In this document: positions 1-8,120 of the stretch, in pieces | Layout of the letters: each line of letters opens with the position of its first letter | Position numbering within the stretch: the first letter of the stretch is position 1 | Assembly: GCF_039621855.1 (NCBI RefSeq) | Contig: NZ_CP155071.1 | Span: 3,844,001 to 3,908,000, forward strand | Length of the DNA stretch: 64,000 nt | Direction of reading: 5' to 3' | Source of the DNA: Erwinia sp. HDF1-3R | Lineage (GTDB): Bacteria > Pseudomonadota > Gammaproteobacteria > Enterobacterales > Enterobacteriaceae | Made by a program: the position numbers and the translations under genes | The notes under the pieces: model-generated | Told to the model about the DNA's origin: nothing | Databases searched by the model: none | The model's input: only the letters and a program-made list of their open reading frames with translations

Positions 1-1433
1 AAAACTAATTTGTAATTTTTAGCATCAGGCCGTATCATATGATCAGCTAATTTTATATGGGCAGGGAGTTTCTCATTTAGTTTTCCTCGGAACTCTGAAT
101 CGCTTATGAAAAGTTCAGAACCGACAAATCCTTGTGAGAAAAGATGGCTCATACTTTGTGAACCACTATAATATTTCACATGGATAAAATCTGATGCATC
201 TTTAATAAGGTCGCAAAATTCAATTTTACTTTTACCCCCGCCGTGATGAATAAATTTTTGATCCATATGTGTAAATGTTTTGTCAATAAGACACACATTT
301 TCATTGTAGTCTTCTTCTCTCTTAAAGGAGTATACCGGAAATTTATCAGACTCCTCATAATGTAGAATTTTTCTCATCTCATCATCAATTGTTGTTACGA
401 ATTTTCTATCGGCCACATACCATATGGAGTCTCGCAGGATATAGTTTTGATCGCCTTCTTTTATTTCAGCATAAATGCATCTATACAAAGACCATTTCTT
501 TATCGATTCATAATCGGCATTCAAAACATGCAAGCAACTTCTTTTAAGTTCATCAACAGTAACATCCGCATTTTTTCCATTAAAATATTCACATATGTGA
601 TCGACTGACAAGCTTTCATAAATAATACTTCTTTGTCTTCTCTCGAAACAATATCCTATTTGATTTTCCCAATCCACAATTTCTGGCTCACCAAGCCATA
701 TGTCACTGAAGTCTCTTTGTTTTATTAAATCAATTAAAATAGAATCCAATATCTCAATTTCTGCCTCATCGGCTTCTTTGATATTATTAACCCATTCAAA
801 TTCTTCAGGAAGAGGTGACTGATAAATAGATTCTATTTTCGTTAATAACTCAGGTATTGATTTTAAGTCAACATCAGGAACAATTACAAAGGCATCTTTG
901 CCCGTTATTTTATTTCCTAAAACGTCTTCAGTGGAAGTGCCTGTAAGGGTTGTTAGAATATCCATCTCAGAATCTATTTTGAGATTGTATATATCAACTT
1001 CCTTACTGCTCTGACTACGAGTTAGAATATTTGTTTCGTTATGACTACCTTTATCCAAGCTACGGATTTTTTTATGCTCGATACAGTTTAATGTTGTTTT
1101 AAGACCAAAACCTTTGACGATACGGTCATCATTGATTAAGTGATGGCCGGTTCCGAACGGAATAAGATATCTCGTGTTATCAACTTCTATAACCAGAACT
1201 GCTCCAGTGCTACTATTCATACCGAAGAAATCGGGCTTTATGTCCGCCTTTTGGCTTGTAAATAAAGTTGTCCACTCAGGTAGCACTGGGTCTGAAATTT
1301 GCTTTGCATAAAGGTATGCTCTTGCATCATTCATTTCAAATTCAATAGGTTTTTGGACCCTTTCCAAATTCAAAATTTGATCAATATCGTCCGTAATTCT
1401 CTTTGCTTTATAAATTGAAAGTTTTATCTTCAT
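1..1433 (-). CDS. DUF6119 / TIGR04141-type sporadically distributed protein (3' end outside window)
   Basis: An open frame runs without a stop from an ATG at 1433 to the left edge, giving at least 477 residues. It starts MKIKLSIYKAKR. A core segment near residue 418 reads HVKYYSGSQSMSHLF, preceded by a segment rich in acidic and aromatic residues (VCLIDKTFTHMDQ). This pattern fits the family I know as TIGR04141/DUF6119: sporadic proteins of roughly 550 residues, found on mobile elements, with no function I can name. A GGGA ribosome site precedes the ATG. The gene begins only 18 bases after the hxsA stop on the same strand, so it is probably co-transcribed with the hxs genes. The C-terminus is missing because of the window edge. 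Family assignment is from memory of motifs, not a search. Confidence 0.62.
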   Translation of the reverse strand, partial: MKIKLSIYKAKRITDDIDQILNLERVQKPIEFEMNDARAYLYAKQISDPVLPEWTTLFTSQKADIKPDFFGMNSSTGAVLVIEVDNTRYLIPFGTGHHLINDDRIVKGFGLKTTLNCIEHKKIRSLDKGSHNETNILTRSQSSKEVDIYNLKIDSEMDILTTLTGTSTEDVLGNKITGKDAFVIVPDVDLKSIPELLTKIESIYQSPLPEEFEWVNNIKEADEAEIEILDSILIDLIKQRDFSDIWLGEPEIVDWENQIGYCFERRQRSIIYESLSVDHICEYFNGKNADVTVDELKRSCLHVLNADYESIKKWSLYRCIYAEIKEGDQNYILRDSIWYVADRKFVTTIDDEMRKILHYEESDKFPVYSFKREEDYNENVCLIDKTFTHMDQKFIHHGGGKSKIEFCDLIKDASDFIHVKYYSGSQSMSHLFSQGFVGSELFISDSEFRGKLNEKLPAHIKLADHMIRPDAKNYKLV

Positions 1434-1451
1434 TATTTTATTCCCAATATC

Positions 1452-2090
1452 TTATCGGGCAAGTATATTTAATGAGTTCAATAACTCAGTGTCTAATGTT
1501 TCTCTTGCTGGAGTAGGCAATCCATTCGCTACTCTATAATTCTTGATGGCATTTCGTGTTGCAGGCCCCATACTTCCGTCAATATTACCGTTATAGAAGC
1601 CTTTATCGAGTAATGCGAATTGCACTCTCATGATTAACCGCTTACGTTTTTCTGTATCCGAAGTCAGCCCACTACTTGCACGGTTGGCACCTGTGGTTCC
1701 TGGTGAGTTTGTTGTAGTTGAGCTATCAGTATCATTAGAGCGAAGTGAACGGACAGTGGAGGAGGAAGACGATGACGAACGAGTTCCTGAACTGGATGAA
1801 TCTGAGGTGCTTGGTGAGCTGTATGTTTTGGGATAGTAAGGGGTGCTTCCACCATAGTAGCCACCGCCTGATGAAGAACGGTGTGAGCTGTGGCTACGGT
1901 GAGAACTGTGACTTCTGTGTCCTGCAATGTAGAACGGCACTTCGGTATTGAGAGGGGCTATCACCAAATCATGCTCATTCAGGGTCATACCAGGTAAGTC
2001 ACTGGCACCAGTAGATGAATCACTTGCCCAAACAGAGTTATTAAGAGCCAAAAATCCAGGAAGCAGAGCAGCGAAATTAAATTTTTTCAT
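1452..2090 (-). CDS. hxsA: His-Xaa-Ser repeat protein HxsA, presumed radical-SAM substrate
   Basis: This 212-residue protein is the likely modification target of the neighbouring radical SAM enzymes. Residues 1-23 form a probable signal peptide (MKKFNFAALLPGFLAL... with a VWA-S cleavage site). Residues 58-72 hold five consecutive His-x-Ser triplets (HRS HSS HRS HSS HRS), followed by Gly/Tyr-rich and long Ser/Thr-rich linkers. About residues 152-195 form a peptidoglycan-binding-1-like domain (VQFALLDKGFYNGNIDG, then GPATRNAIKNY). The ATG at 2090 is chosen because it gives a signal peptide and overlaps the hxsC stop in an ATGA. A longer frame to 2168 is rejected. The combination of export signal, repeat and wall-binding domain matches the HxsA family. 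The modification and final role are unknown to me. Confidence 0.85.
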   Translation of the reverse strand: MKKFNFAALLPGFLALNNSVWASDSSTGASDLPGMTLNEHDLVIAPLNTEVPFYIAGHRSHSSHRSHSSHRSSSGGGYYGGSTPYYPKTYSSPSTSDSSSSGTRSSSSSSSTVRSLRSNDTDSSTTTNSPGTTGANRASSGLTSDTEKRKRLIMRVQFALLDKGFYNGNIDGSMGPATRNAIKNYRVANGLPTPARETLDTELLNSLNILAR

Positions 2091-3199
2091 ATTATTGGTC
2101 TCGGAGGTTGATGAAAACGGCCTTTTGATGAACTGAAATAACCAGCACAGGAAGACTTCTGAGTGCATTCATCACATTCTTTTGGATAGTAATTTTTCCA
2201 GTCAGAGATCGACTGTGTAGCAAAGCCCCATGCCCTTTCAGGAAGGTGACATAATGGATAATTGAAGATGGTAAGAGGGATACCTGACCTGTGTGCAGTG
2301 TCTAAAGCCGAAAGGATTTGTTCGCTGTAGTTGTCGTGCTCTATGAAGATTGATGACCAGTTCTTACGGGCCCATCCAATCGACTCTAACCCCATCAGGG
2401 AGATCTGGTTAATGTTAGAGAACACTCGGCCAGCAAACTCAACGATGTCATCAAGCTCTGTATAGTTCGCCTGAGTAGGGATGACTCTCAGTTCTATGTT
2501 AATCCCTGAGTTACCAGCATTGATCAGCCCCCTGACGGTATCATCAAATGCACCCTCGCTTCCTACCAGATAGTCATGAACTGTTGCTCTTGAAGAATAA
2601 AGAGGAATGCCAAAAGTGATTTTGATCTTTTCGCTTCGTTCTTTCATCTGCTGAGTGAAGCTGACATCAGCAAACTTCCGTCCGTTGGTTAGAACATGCA
2701 GAGCTGTATCAGGAGAGTTCTCGATGATGAAATCGAGGAAGTGCAGTAAGTCTTCGCCGTAGAGCAAAGGCTCTCCCCCGCTCACTCCCACTACTCCATT
2801 CAGAGAGAAGGAAGCGATAGCGAGAGCTGACTGGTTGAGAAGCCAGTCATCGTTTCCAGCTTTAGGAGGCTGAGAACAAAACAGGCAACTGTTGTTGCAC
2901 CTTTCAGTGACCAGGACAGTGTTATGGTTTGCTCTACGGGACAGAATTACCCGGAGCATGTTGCCGTTGTTGACGATCCCAATGTCACCATCTTCAATGG
3001 AATCGAAAAGTTCCCGGCTCACAATCGAGTCTGCAAAATATACAGGCAGTCTGGAATCGAGTTGTGTTGCAGTGACAAGCAAATTTGGCAGATAGAATTG
3101 AGGATTTTCGGGCTTGGTTTTGCATAGGCGATAGAAGCCTTGATGAACTGGCAAGTCCGATGAAAACCGAAAAATATCGTTTCTCAGCACCTCAGACAT
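2087..3199 (-). CDS. hxsC: His-Xaa-Ser system radical SAM maturase HxsC
   Basis: A 370-residue radical SAM protein. The [4Fe-4S]/SAM motif CNNSCLFC lies near residue 101 and is followed by GVSGGEPLLYG, the usual SAM-contact segment of the fold. The C-terminus carries further cysteines (ECDECTQKSSC) that could bind an auxiliary cluster. With hxsB it forms the two-maturase pair typical of the His-Xaa-Ser system, expected to alter the repeat region of HxsA in the cytoplasm before export. It overlaps hxsB by 8 bases and hxsA by 4, which implies translational coupling. All canonical cysteines are present, so the enzyme looks intact. The chemistry of the modification cannot be read from the sequence. 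Confidence 0.85.
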   Translation of the reverse strand: MSEVLRNDIFRFSSDLPVHQGFYRLCKTKPENPQFYLPNLLVTATQLDSRLPVYFADSIVSRELFDSIEDGDIGIVNNGNMLRVILSRRANHNTVLVTERCNNSCLFCSQPPKAGNDDWLLNQSALAIASFSLNGVVGVSGGEPLLYGEDLLHFLDFIIENSPDTALHVLTNGRKFADVSFTQQMKERSEKIKITFGIPLYSSRATVHDYLVGSEGAFDDTVRGLINAGNSGINIELRVIPTQANYTELDDIVEFAGRVFSNINQISLMGLESIGWARKNWSSIFIEHDNYSEQILSALDTAHRSGIPLTIFNYPLCHLPERAWGFATQSISDWKNYYPKECDECTQKSSCAGYFSSSKGRFHQPPRPII

Positions 3200-4586
3200 A
3201 AGCCCACCTTTTGAGCATCTCAGTCATTGGTCCATCCTGAGAGATTTCATTCAGCAGGAAGCGGAACATCCCTTTGTGATACTGGCAGAAGGTTGACCGA
3301 CTCTTGTCACCAACAGGCTCGCCATGAACACTGATGTTCTGACAAGGATCTGCTCCACAGAAAGGCTGATATGCACACGTGTCACAACCCGGCATGGCAA
3401 AGTTAAATGATGATGAGAGAGCGGAACGGTAATATTCGTTGCTACTGAATGACAGTGAGGCAAACTCTCCTGCACTGAAATCTGCTTCCGGGTTTACTTT
3501 CTGAAGCATACGGCTTTCATCGCTACCGTAGACCTTGCCATCATAGTTGAACAGGATGCAGTTCAGCACGACTCCGCTTGGTGATTTCAGATCTGCATAA
3601 CCACTGAAGCCTGGATTGAAAATCCGCTTTAGATGGATTGAGGCTGAGTGCTCAACGACAGGTATGCCCTTCTGATTCTGAATCAACACTTCCTGCATCA
3701 ACTCTTTATAAAAATCAAAATATTCAGGCATTGAAAGAGTGAAGCTCTGCTTCTGAGCAAACCCATAAGGACTTACCGGCCTGATAAACATGTCGGTTAG
3801 GTCAAGAGACAGATGAGCATCTACTATGGAAGCTGGCTCTTTTGTCAGCTCCTTAGTAACTGTGGTTACCGTAGCTACCCGGTTTGCTCCCAGCTCTTCT
3901 GTGATTTTTCTAATGCCCGTGACGGCTTTGTTGTGAGCCTGAGAATCGGTGAGGATACGGTTTTTATTATGGACGGCTTCATTACCATCAAGAGACACAG
4001 AAAAGGTGATATTCCGGTCTTCAACCCAAGAGAGGATACTTTCATCGAGTATTGAGAGACTCGTGGCAATAACCATTTCAAAAGCATCACTACCTAACGA
4101 ACTCACACACTCCTCGTAAATTGACTGGACGATATCGAACCTGAGAAGCGGTTCTCCGCCCTGAACTTCTATTTTGTAAGGTGAAGTGCCCAGCTTCTTA
4201 ATAGTGCTGACGATTTGTGGTATCAGTCCGGGGTTCAGGTCATAGCCGTCAGCGGTAACCGATGCTCTACTGACCTGACAATACTTGCATGTGTGATCGC
4301 ACCTGAGAGTCGGCACAATCATGAAGATTGGTCTGACGGCCAGTTCGTTCATCAGTCGCTTGGCAAAGGCCGAACTAAGTGAGGCTTTTGAAACTGCCTG
4401 ATTCGCATCGTCTGCAATGAACAATCTGCTTTCAAGTAGCCGGGAGGTTGTTTGTTCAGAAGGAAATTTGTTATCGGCAAGAAGATGTAGCTCTTCGTCA
4501 TTGACGAAGCTGTGAAAGCCAGCAAGGTTGCTGATGAAGACTTTGCCATTGCTCAGGCGGTCAAAGTTGAATGGCATAGTGTTCAT
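3192..4586 (-). CDS. hxsB: His-Xaa-Ser system radical SAM maturase HxsB
   Basis: A 464-residue radical SAM/SPASM-type peptide maturase. The cluster-binding motif CDHTCKYC lies near residue 99, followed by EVQGGEPLLRFD. The C-terminal region has the cysteine pattern of a SPASM-like auxiliary-cluster domain (GCDTCAYQPFCGADPC, then a later FCQYH). The N-terminal 90 residues lack cysteines and may recognise the substrate or bind HxsD. The gene sits between hxsD (4-base overlap) and hxsC (8-base overlap) in a compact leftward operon. This architecture and order match the HxsB family. The role in modifying HxsA is inferred from family context. Confidence 0.86.
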   Translation of the reverse strand: MNTMPFNFDRLSNGKVFISNLAGFHSFVNDEELHLLADNKFPSEQTTSRLLESRLFIADDANQAVSKASLSSAFAKRLMNELAVRPIFMIVPTLRCDHTCKYCQVSRASVTADGYDLNPGLIPQIVSTIKKLGTSPYKIEVQGGEPLLRFDIVQSIYEECVSSLGSDAFEMVIATSLSILDESILSWVEDRNITFSVSLDGNEAVHNKNRILTDSQAHNKAVTGIRKITEELGANRVATVTTVTKELTKEPASIVDAHLSLDLTDMFIRPVSPYGFAQKQSFTLSMPEYFDFYKELMQEVLIQNQKGIPVVEHSASIHLKRIFNPGFSGYADLKSPSGVVLNCILFNYDGKVYGSDESRMLQKVNPEADFSAGEFASLSFSSNEYYRSALSSSFNFAMPGCDTCAYQPFCGADPCQNISVHGEPVGDKSRSTFCQYHKGMFRFLLNEISQDGPMTEMLKRWAYV

Positions 4587-4855
4587 TGAGAGAGTCTCGT
4601 ATCGATGCTCCTCAAAACATTGTCGATGATAGAAGCCCTGACCTGTCCTGTATGTGCCTGAAGCTTCTCCCTGAGCTTGTAATCATTCAGCAATCGCTCA
4701 AACTCGAACTCAACCTCGTCGTTCCAGAGTTCGAACGAAACGAGCCAGTTCTGATCGTTTTCATCAAGCTTCCAGCGGGTAACAGCACTCATCCAATAGA
4801 GGCTGTTACGAAGCACCCATTCAGAATACATTGTTTTTGATATGTTTTTTTGCAT
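4583..4855 (-). CDS. hxsD: His-Xaa-Ser system protein HxsD
   Basis: A 90-residue, acidic and aromatic protein without cysteines, first gene of the hxs operon. It has a WKLDENDQNWLVSFELW segment followed by a charged helical stretch (EFEFERLLNDYKLREKL) that recalls the small peptide-recognition partners of radical SAM maturases. HxsD is the usual small partner of HxsB and HxsC; acting as an adaptor that presents HxsA is an inference. A GGATGG sequence lies upstream of the ATG at 4855. Its stop overlaps the hxsB start. The operon promoter should lie in the AT-rich gap 4856-5176. Confidence 0.78.
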   Translation of the reverse strand: MQKNISKTMYSEWVLRNSLYWMSAVTRWKLDENDQNWLVSFELWNDEVEFEFERLLNDYKLREKLQAHTGQVRASIIDNVLRSIDTRLSQ

Positions 4856-5176
4856 AACATTACCATCCAGAAAGTATCAAGGAAGGAATCAAAAATTTTT
4901 GTTTATCTTTCAAAGAAAGCAATAAACCTCGAAAAAAATGACCATAAACAGCAATATCAAACAACCATTTGTTTTTATTACATTTTATTTTATTGAGTTA
5001 CAGAAGATTCTTATTCTGCAATAATAATCATCATGGATCAAAATGTAAATTTGTTTTGAAAAGTTTTATGATGCATGTCAGTATGATTACTATAATTAAT
5101 GATTTGATTGCATTTAGACCAATAAGGACTTTTACCTAAGCTATTGATTTCAATGTAATGATGGAGACTCCCTCTA
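4856..5176. promoter_or_regulatory. AT-rich divergent intergenic region upstream of hxsD
   Basis: This 320-base gap separates the leftward hxs operon from the rightward 84-residue gene at 5177. It is strongly AT-rich, has no coding frame I can support, and must contain the promoter of the hxs operon. AT-rich DNA of this kind is a usual target of H-NS-type proteins, one of which is encoded on the island. No convincing operator was picked out by eye. Confidence 0.4.
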
Positions 5177-5431
5177 ATGCCTGAGATAACCGCAGAAAAT
5201 GTTTGTTCCACATTTCAACAGTCACTGCATGATTCTGTGGTTATTGAGAGAAATGGCGAGGTGTTCAAAAGTTGCCCTTCGTGCTCCAGCAATGCAGGCA
5301 TACATGTTTTCTACAAATATGATGATTTTGGTATGAGAAATATGGGTGATGGTAGATTAATCGTCCAGTCATGGTGCCAAGGATGTAGATTACAAGACGG
5401 CATGAAACCTAAATTAGTTTTCAAATGTTAG
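5177..5431 (+). CDS. Small protein with a four-cysteine zinc-ribbon-like pattern
   Basis: An 84-residue protein preceded by GGAGAC, a good ribosome site. Two CxxC knuckles are present, CPSC near residue 33 and CQGC near residue 70, separated by a basic/aromatic stretch, plus single cysteines near the N-terminus and at the extreme C-terminus. This spacing suggests one structural zinc site. It is divergent from the hxs operon and could be part of that cargo, but nothing identifies its role. I do not recognise the family. Confidence 0.55.
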   Translation: MPEITAENVCSTFQQSLHDSVVIERNGEVFKSCPSCSSNAGIHVFYKYDDFGMRNMGDGRLIVQSWCQGCRLQDGMKPKLVFKC

Positions 5432-5659
5432 CTATTATTTAATATACTTTTCAATAAGTGTAACAATAAAATTTATAATAATTGAAAAAATAAATGCAAG
5501 TTTTTATTTCATATTAAATTTTCATTAAAGTGTTTGCAAACACTGCAATTTTGCCCTATAAATGTATGCTAAACAACGTTGTCAATTTGACATTAGCATT
5601 TAATATCACGTTTTTATTTTTTTCTAGCACTTATCAATAAATTATTTATGAGGTGAATA

Positions 5660-5998
5660 GTGAACATATTCCATATTATCGTTGTATATGATCATGTAGA
5701 TAATACTAACCCTCCTGTTTACTTTATATTTGACTCAAGAAATTCAACTATTATATACGACGTAAGTTATAGTCTCAATGATGCTCTTGGCATGTTGGCA
5801 TGGGCTTACGAGCAGGATGCCTCGACCTTAACATATCAAAACCACCCGACGAACATATCCATTAACATTTATACTTATGATTTTGATAAAAATAAAATCA
5901 TGCAAGTATATGTCAACAACTCTATTAAAATAAACCCTGTCGAATTAACCACTATAATTAAAAAACAGTTGCAAAAACAGTCAAAATTCTCAATATAA
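5660..5998 (+). CDS. Hypothetical 112-residue protein
   Basis: A frame starting with GTG, preceded by GAGGTG at good spacing. The product is 112 residues, with alternating hydrophobic and polar residues (IFHIIVVYDHVDN, SINIYTYDFDKNKI) that suggest a small alpha/beta fold. There is no signal peptide and no membrane segment. About 230 AT-rich bases without a supported gene separate it from 5431. It ends 8 bases before the convergent gene ending at 6007. I do not recognise it. Confidence 0.5.
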   Translation: MNIFHIIVVYDHVDNTNPPVYFIFDSRNSTIIYDVSYSLNDALGMLAWAYEQDASTLTYQNHPTNISINIYTYDFDKNKIMQVYVNNSIKINPVELTTIIKKQLQKQSKFSI

Positions 5999-6006
5999 AT
6001 TTTCAA

Positions 6007-6270
6007 TCATAAAAAAATAAGTATTTCATTCATATCAAGCAAATCTGACTTAGAGGCGATAAAGATTACTTCTTTGTTGAGGTAGTCTTTAACATCATCA
6101 GTTTCGTAATAAATGAAATTTTGATCTTCTCTGAAATCTGATGTTACGGTTAAAATTACTCTTGCGGACAACCTGCCACTCGGCGCTCTCAATTCTACTT
6201 TTTTTATTTCTTTAACTATACCTTGAAAACACCAGCTTATTTTTATTTCTTTATTTATATTTACAATCAT
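6007..6270 (-). CDS. Hypothetical 87-residue protein
   Basis: The ATG at 6270 is chosen over one at 6318 because it follows an excellent GAGGAG ribosome site. The product begins MIVNINKEIKISW and is predicted to be mainly beta strands (VELRAPSGRLSARVILTVT), with a charged middle and a hydrophobic end. No motif is recognised. It lies between an unknown convergent gene and the inverted repeat/oriT-like region at 6312. Confidence 0.5.
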   Translation of the reverse strand: MIVNINKEIKISWCFQGIVKEIKKVELRAPSGRLSARVILTVTSDFREDQNFIYYETDDVKDYLNKEVIFIASKSDLLDMNEILIFL

Positions 6271-6311
6271 ACTTATCTCCTCTTTTCTATTGAATAACAT
6301 ATTTTTTAAAT

Positions 6312-6352
6312 AAAGCAAGGGCTAACTGAGCGATGCTCAGTTGCCTTGCTTT
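6312..6352. repeat. Two-tier perfect inverted repeat upstream of the mobilisation genes
   Basis: An outer arm AAAGCAAGG (6312-6320) pairs with CCTTGCTTT (6344-6352), and an inner arm AACTGAGC (6324-6331) pairs with GCTCAGTT (6335-6342) around a GAT loop. The transcript would fold into a long hairpin followed by Ts, so it could be a terminator. Its position between two gene blocks, directly before mobC, also fits the hairpin seen in many transfer origins. Confidence 0.6.
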
Positions 6353-6379
6353 TTCTGCCCTTCGGTTGAAAAAGAAAGA

Positions 6380-6412
6380 TAAAAGCCACCCCACAAGCAT
6401 AAGCCAACCCAT
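6380..6412 (-). other. Candidate transfer origin (oriT) nick region
   Basis: Read on the minus strand this stretch contains TTGGCTTATG (core at 6400-6406), close to the TGG/CTTA nick sequence of ColE1-type MOB-P relaxases, with a related GTGGCTTTT copy 14 bases away. It lies about 50 bases from the hairpin at 6312 and 80 bases before the MobC-like gene, where an oriT is expected. This is a motif resemblance only. Confidence 0.35.
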
Positions 6413-6492
6413 TGACACTATTGATCTTTATGGTATTTATTACATATAGCAAACGGACTTGTTATTAAACCTAAATATCAAAAGGAGTTGAT

Positions 6493-6885
6493 ATGGAAAA
6501 AATAAATATTATTTTCGATGATGAGTTTCCTTCTTCATTTACCAATGATCCTATGGCAAAGAAGCTACCGCCTAATCGTCTTCGCAGATACTCTGTGACT
6601 GTCAGATTAAATGAGGTTGAGCTGAGCAAACTAAACCATTCAAGAGGACAGCTAAGCAGGAGCTGTTGGCTGAGATCTTCAGCTTTCAAGCAATTGCCTC
6701 CCTTAGTTCCAGAAGTGAACAAAGAAGCCTGGCATCAACTGACGGCTTCTCTGCAAAAGTTGAATGACCTCACTTCATTTCTTATTCGTCGCGGATCGGA
6801 TGCTCAGCCTTTAAGTAATGAGGTCGATACTCTCAGGCTGAAGCTATCTCATGTGAGAGATGCCCTGCTCTCACTCGATAAGTGA
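6493..6885 (+). CDS. MobC-like mobilisation accessory protein
   Basis: A 130-residue protein, probably the relaxosome accessory factor that binds oriT and helps the relaxase. The central segment (RLRRYSVTVRLNEVELSKL) has the strand-plus-helix layout of ribbon-helix-helix MobC-type proteins, followed by SRSCWLRSSAFKQLP, the region usually conserved in MobC. The C-terminal half is helical. AAGGAG precedes the ATG. Its end abuts or overlaps the relaxase start, the usual mobC-mobA arrangement. Confidence 0.68.
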   Translation: MEKINIIFDDEFPSSFTNDPMAKKLPPNRLRRYSVTVRLNEVELSKLNHSRGQLSRSCWLRSSAFKQLPPLVPEVNKEAWHQLTASLQKLNDLTSFLIRRGSDAQPLSNEVDTLRLKLSHVRDALLSLDK

Positions 6886-6895
6886 TTTTCCGCTC

Positions 6896-8026
6896 GTGAA
6901 AGGAATGCAAAAAATCCGCAGGGGTAAGTGCTTCAAAGGTGTTGTCTCATATGCACTTGCCCCAGCATCTCATCACAAAACAGCTCCTGTAATAATCGGC
7001 GGTAACATGATTGGCTTATCTGTCGATGAGGTGACTGTTGAGTTCATGCGAACACAGAAGCTCCGCCCAGATGTGCAGAAACCTGTCTGGCACAACTCTC
7101 TTCGCCTTCCTGTAGGAGATTCAATCAGTAATGAGCAGTGGAAGCTTGTTGCTGACGACTATATGAAGCGAATGGGCTTCAGTGATACTCATCTCCGTTG
7201 CTATGTCCTCCATGATGACGAGGCCGGCCAGCACATACACATAATTGCTTCTCGCATCCGTATACCTGATGGCCAGCTCTACCTCGGCAGAAATGAGAAC
7301 CTCATCAGCACCAAGATCATTCATGAGCTTGAGCGTGATCATCTGCTTACACGAACCAAAGGTCCATCTCCTCCTTCAGCACCCAAAGTCAGGAAAGCTG
7401 GCAGGAATGAAGAAATGATGGAAGCAAGGATAGGCAACAAAGCACCAAAGAAAATCATTCAGGAAGCAATTGAGGCTGTGCTGAGTTTCTATGGCACCAT
7501 CACCATTGACGATTTCATCTATGAACTCGGTAAGCAAAATATAACAGCCAAAGCGAACATTGCTTCCACGGGTAAAATGAATGGTTTCTCATTTGAGTAT
7601 GCAGGAATCGCCTTCAAAGCCTCCCAGTTAGGTAAAGCCTACTCATGGTCGAGTCTGAGCCAGAAGGTTACCCTCACCGCTACTGTCGAGCCTCATGTGA
7701 TTGATGATGCAGGGTTGCCTGAGGAGGAGTCAGAAGCAATAGAAAGACTGGCTAACATATATGACGAGCCAATGTTCCACTCCCCTGCTATTCCACATAT
7801 TGAGGAGCCGAATATCAAACAGAATGGCAGGGTTCGCTGGCTACTATGGGTGCCATACCTGAAGCAGATTATCCAGGCCTTGAAAGCAACGGGTCTGAGC
7901 ATTCTCAAGCCGTCAATCAAGATGAAACCTTTCCCCTTCGTTACCCCCACCCAAAACCTTGGCGATAAAGAACTACTCGCAATCATCAAAGAAAGCACTA
8001 CTGGGAAAAAAAGATTTTCTTTTTGA
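6896..8026 (+). CDS. MobA/VirD2-type relaxase (mobilisation nuclease)
   Basis: A relaxase of about 376 residues that would nick oriT and pilot the strand during conjugative transfer. The histidine motif GQHIHIIASRI (near residue 118) is the metal-binding HxH signature of this class, and an N-terminal MQKIRRGKCFKGVVSYAL contains the likely catalytic tyrosine. The GTG at 6896 is chosen because relatives commonly start just before the GMQKI segment. An ATG at 6860, overlapping mobC, and an ATG at 6905 are alternatives, and no strong ribosome site decides. No mating-pair or coupling-protein genes are visible, so transfer would need a helper element. Confidence 0.8.
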   Translation: MKGMQKIRRGKCFKGVVSYALAPASHHKTAPVIIGGNMIGLSVDEVTVEFMRTQKLRPDVQKPVWHNSLRLPVGDSISNEQWKLVADDYMKRMGFSDTHLRCYVLHDDEAGQHIHIIASRIRIPDGQLYLGRNENLISTKIIHELERDHLLTRTKGPSPPSAPKVRKAGRNEEMMEARIGNKAPKKIIQEAIEAVLSFYGTITIDDFIYELGKQNITAKANIASTGKMNGFSFEYAGIAFKASQLGKAYSWSSLSQKVTLTATVEPHVIDDAGLPEEESEAIERLANIYDEPMFHSPAIPHIEEPNIKQNGRVRWLLWVPYLKQIIQALKATGLSILKPSIKMKPFPFVTPTQNLGDKELLAIIKESTTGKKRFSF

Positions 8027-8120
8027 TGCCTCTTAAACCTGCTAGTTATCAGTAATTTAAAACGACGCATTAAGTCAAATGAGCTATCTATTCTTATTAA
8101 TAATCATATTGATAGGAAAC

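Noticed and set aside
176-358. Short leftward frame of 60 codons near the left edge
   Set aside because: It is in another frame inside the long open DUF6119-type gene and has no supporting features.
2091-2168. N-terminal extension of HxsA to an ATG at 2168
   Set aside because: The extension would overlap hxsC deeply and hide the signal peptide; the ATG at 2090 overlaps the hxsC stop in an ATGA, as expected for a coupled operon.
5124-5133. AAGGACTTTT shared with the mutS junction (21523-21532), considered as the left attachment repeat
   Set aside because: Only 10 bases match, both in AT-rich DNA. The hxs genes and the gene at 1-1433 lie further left and also look accessory, so the left end is probably outside the window.
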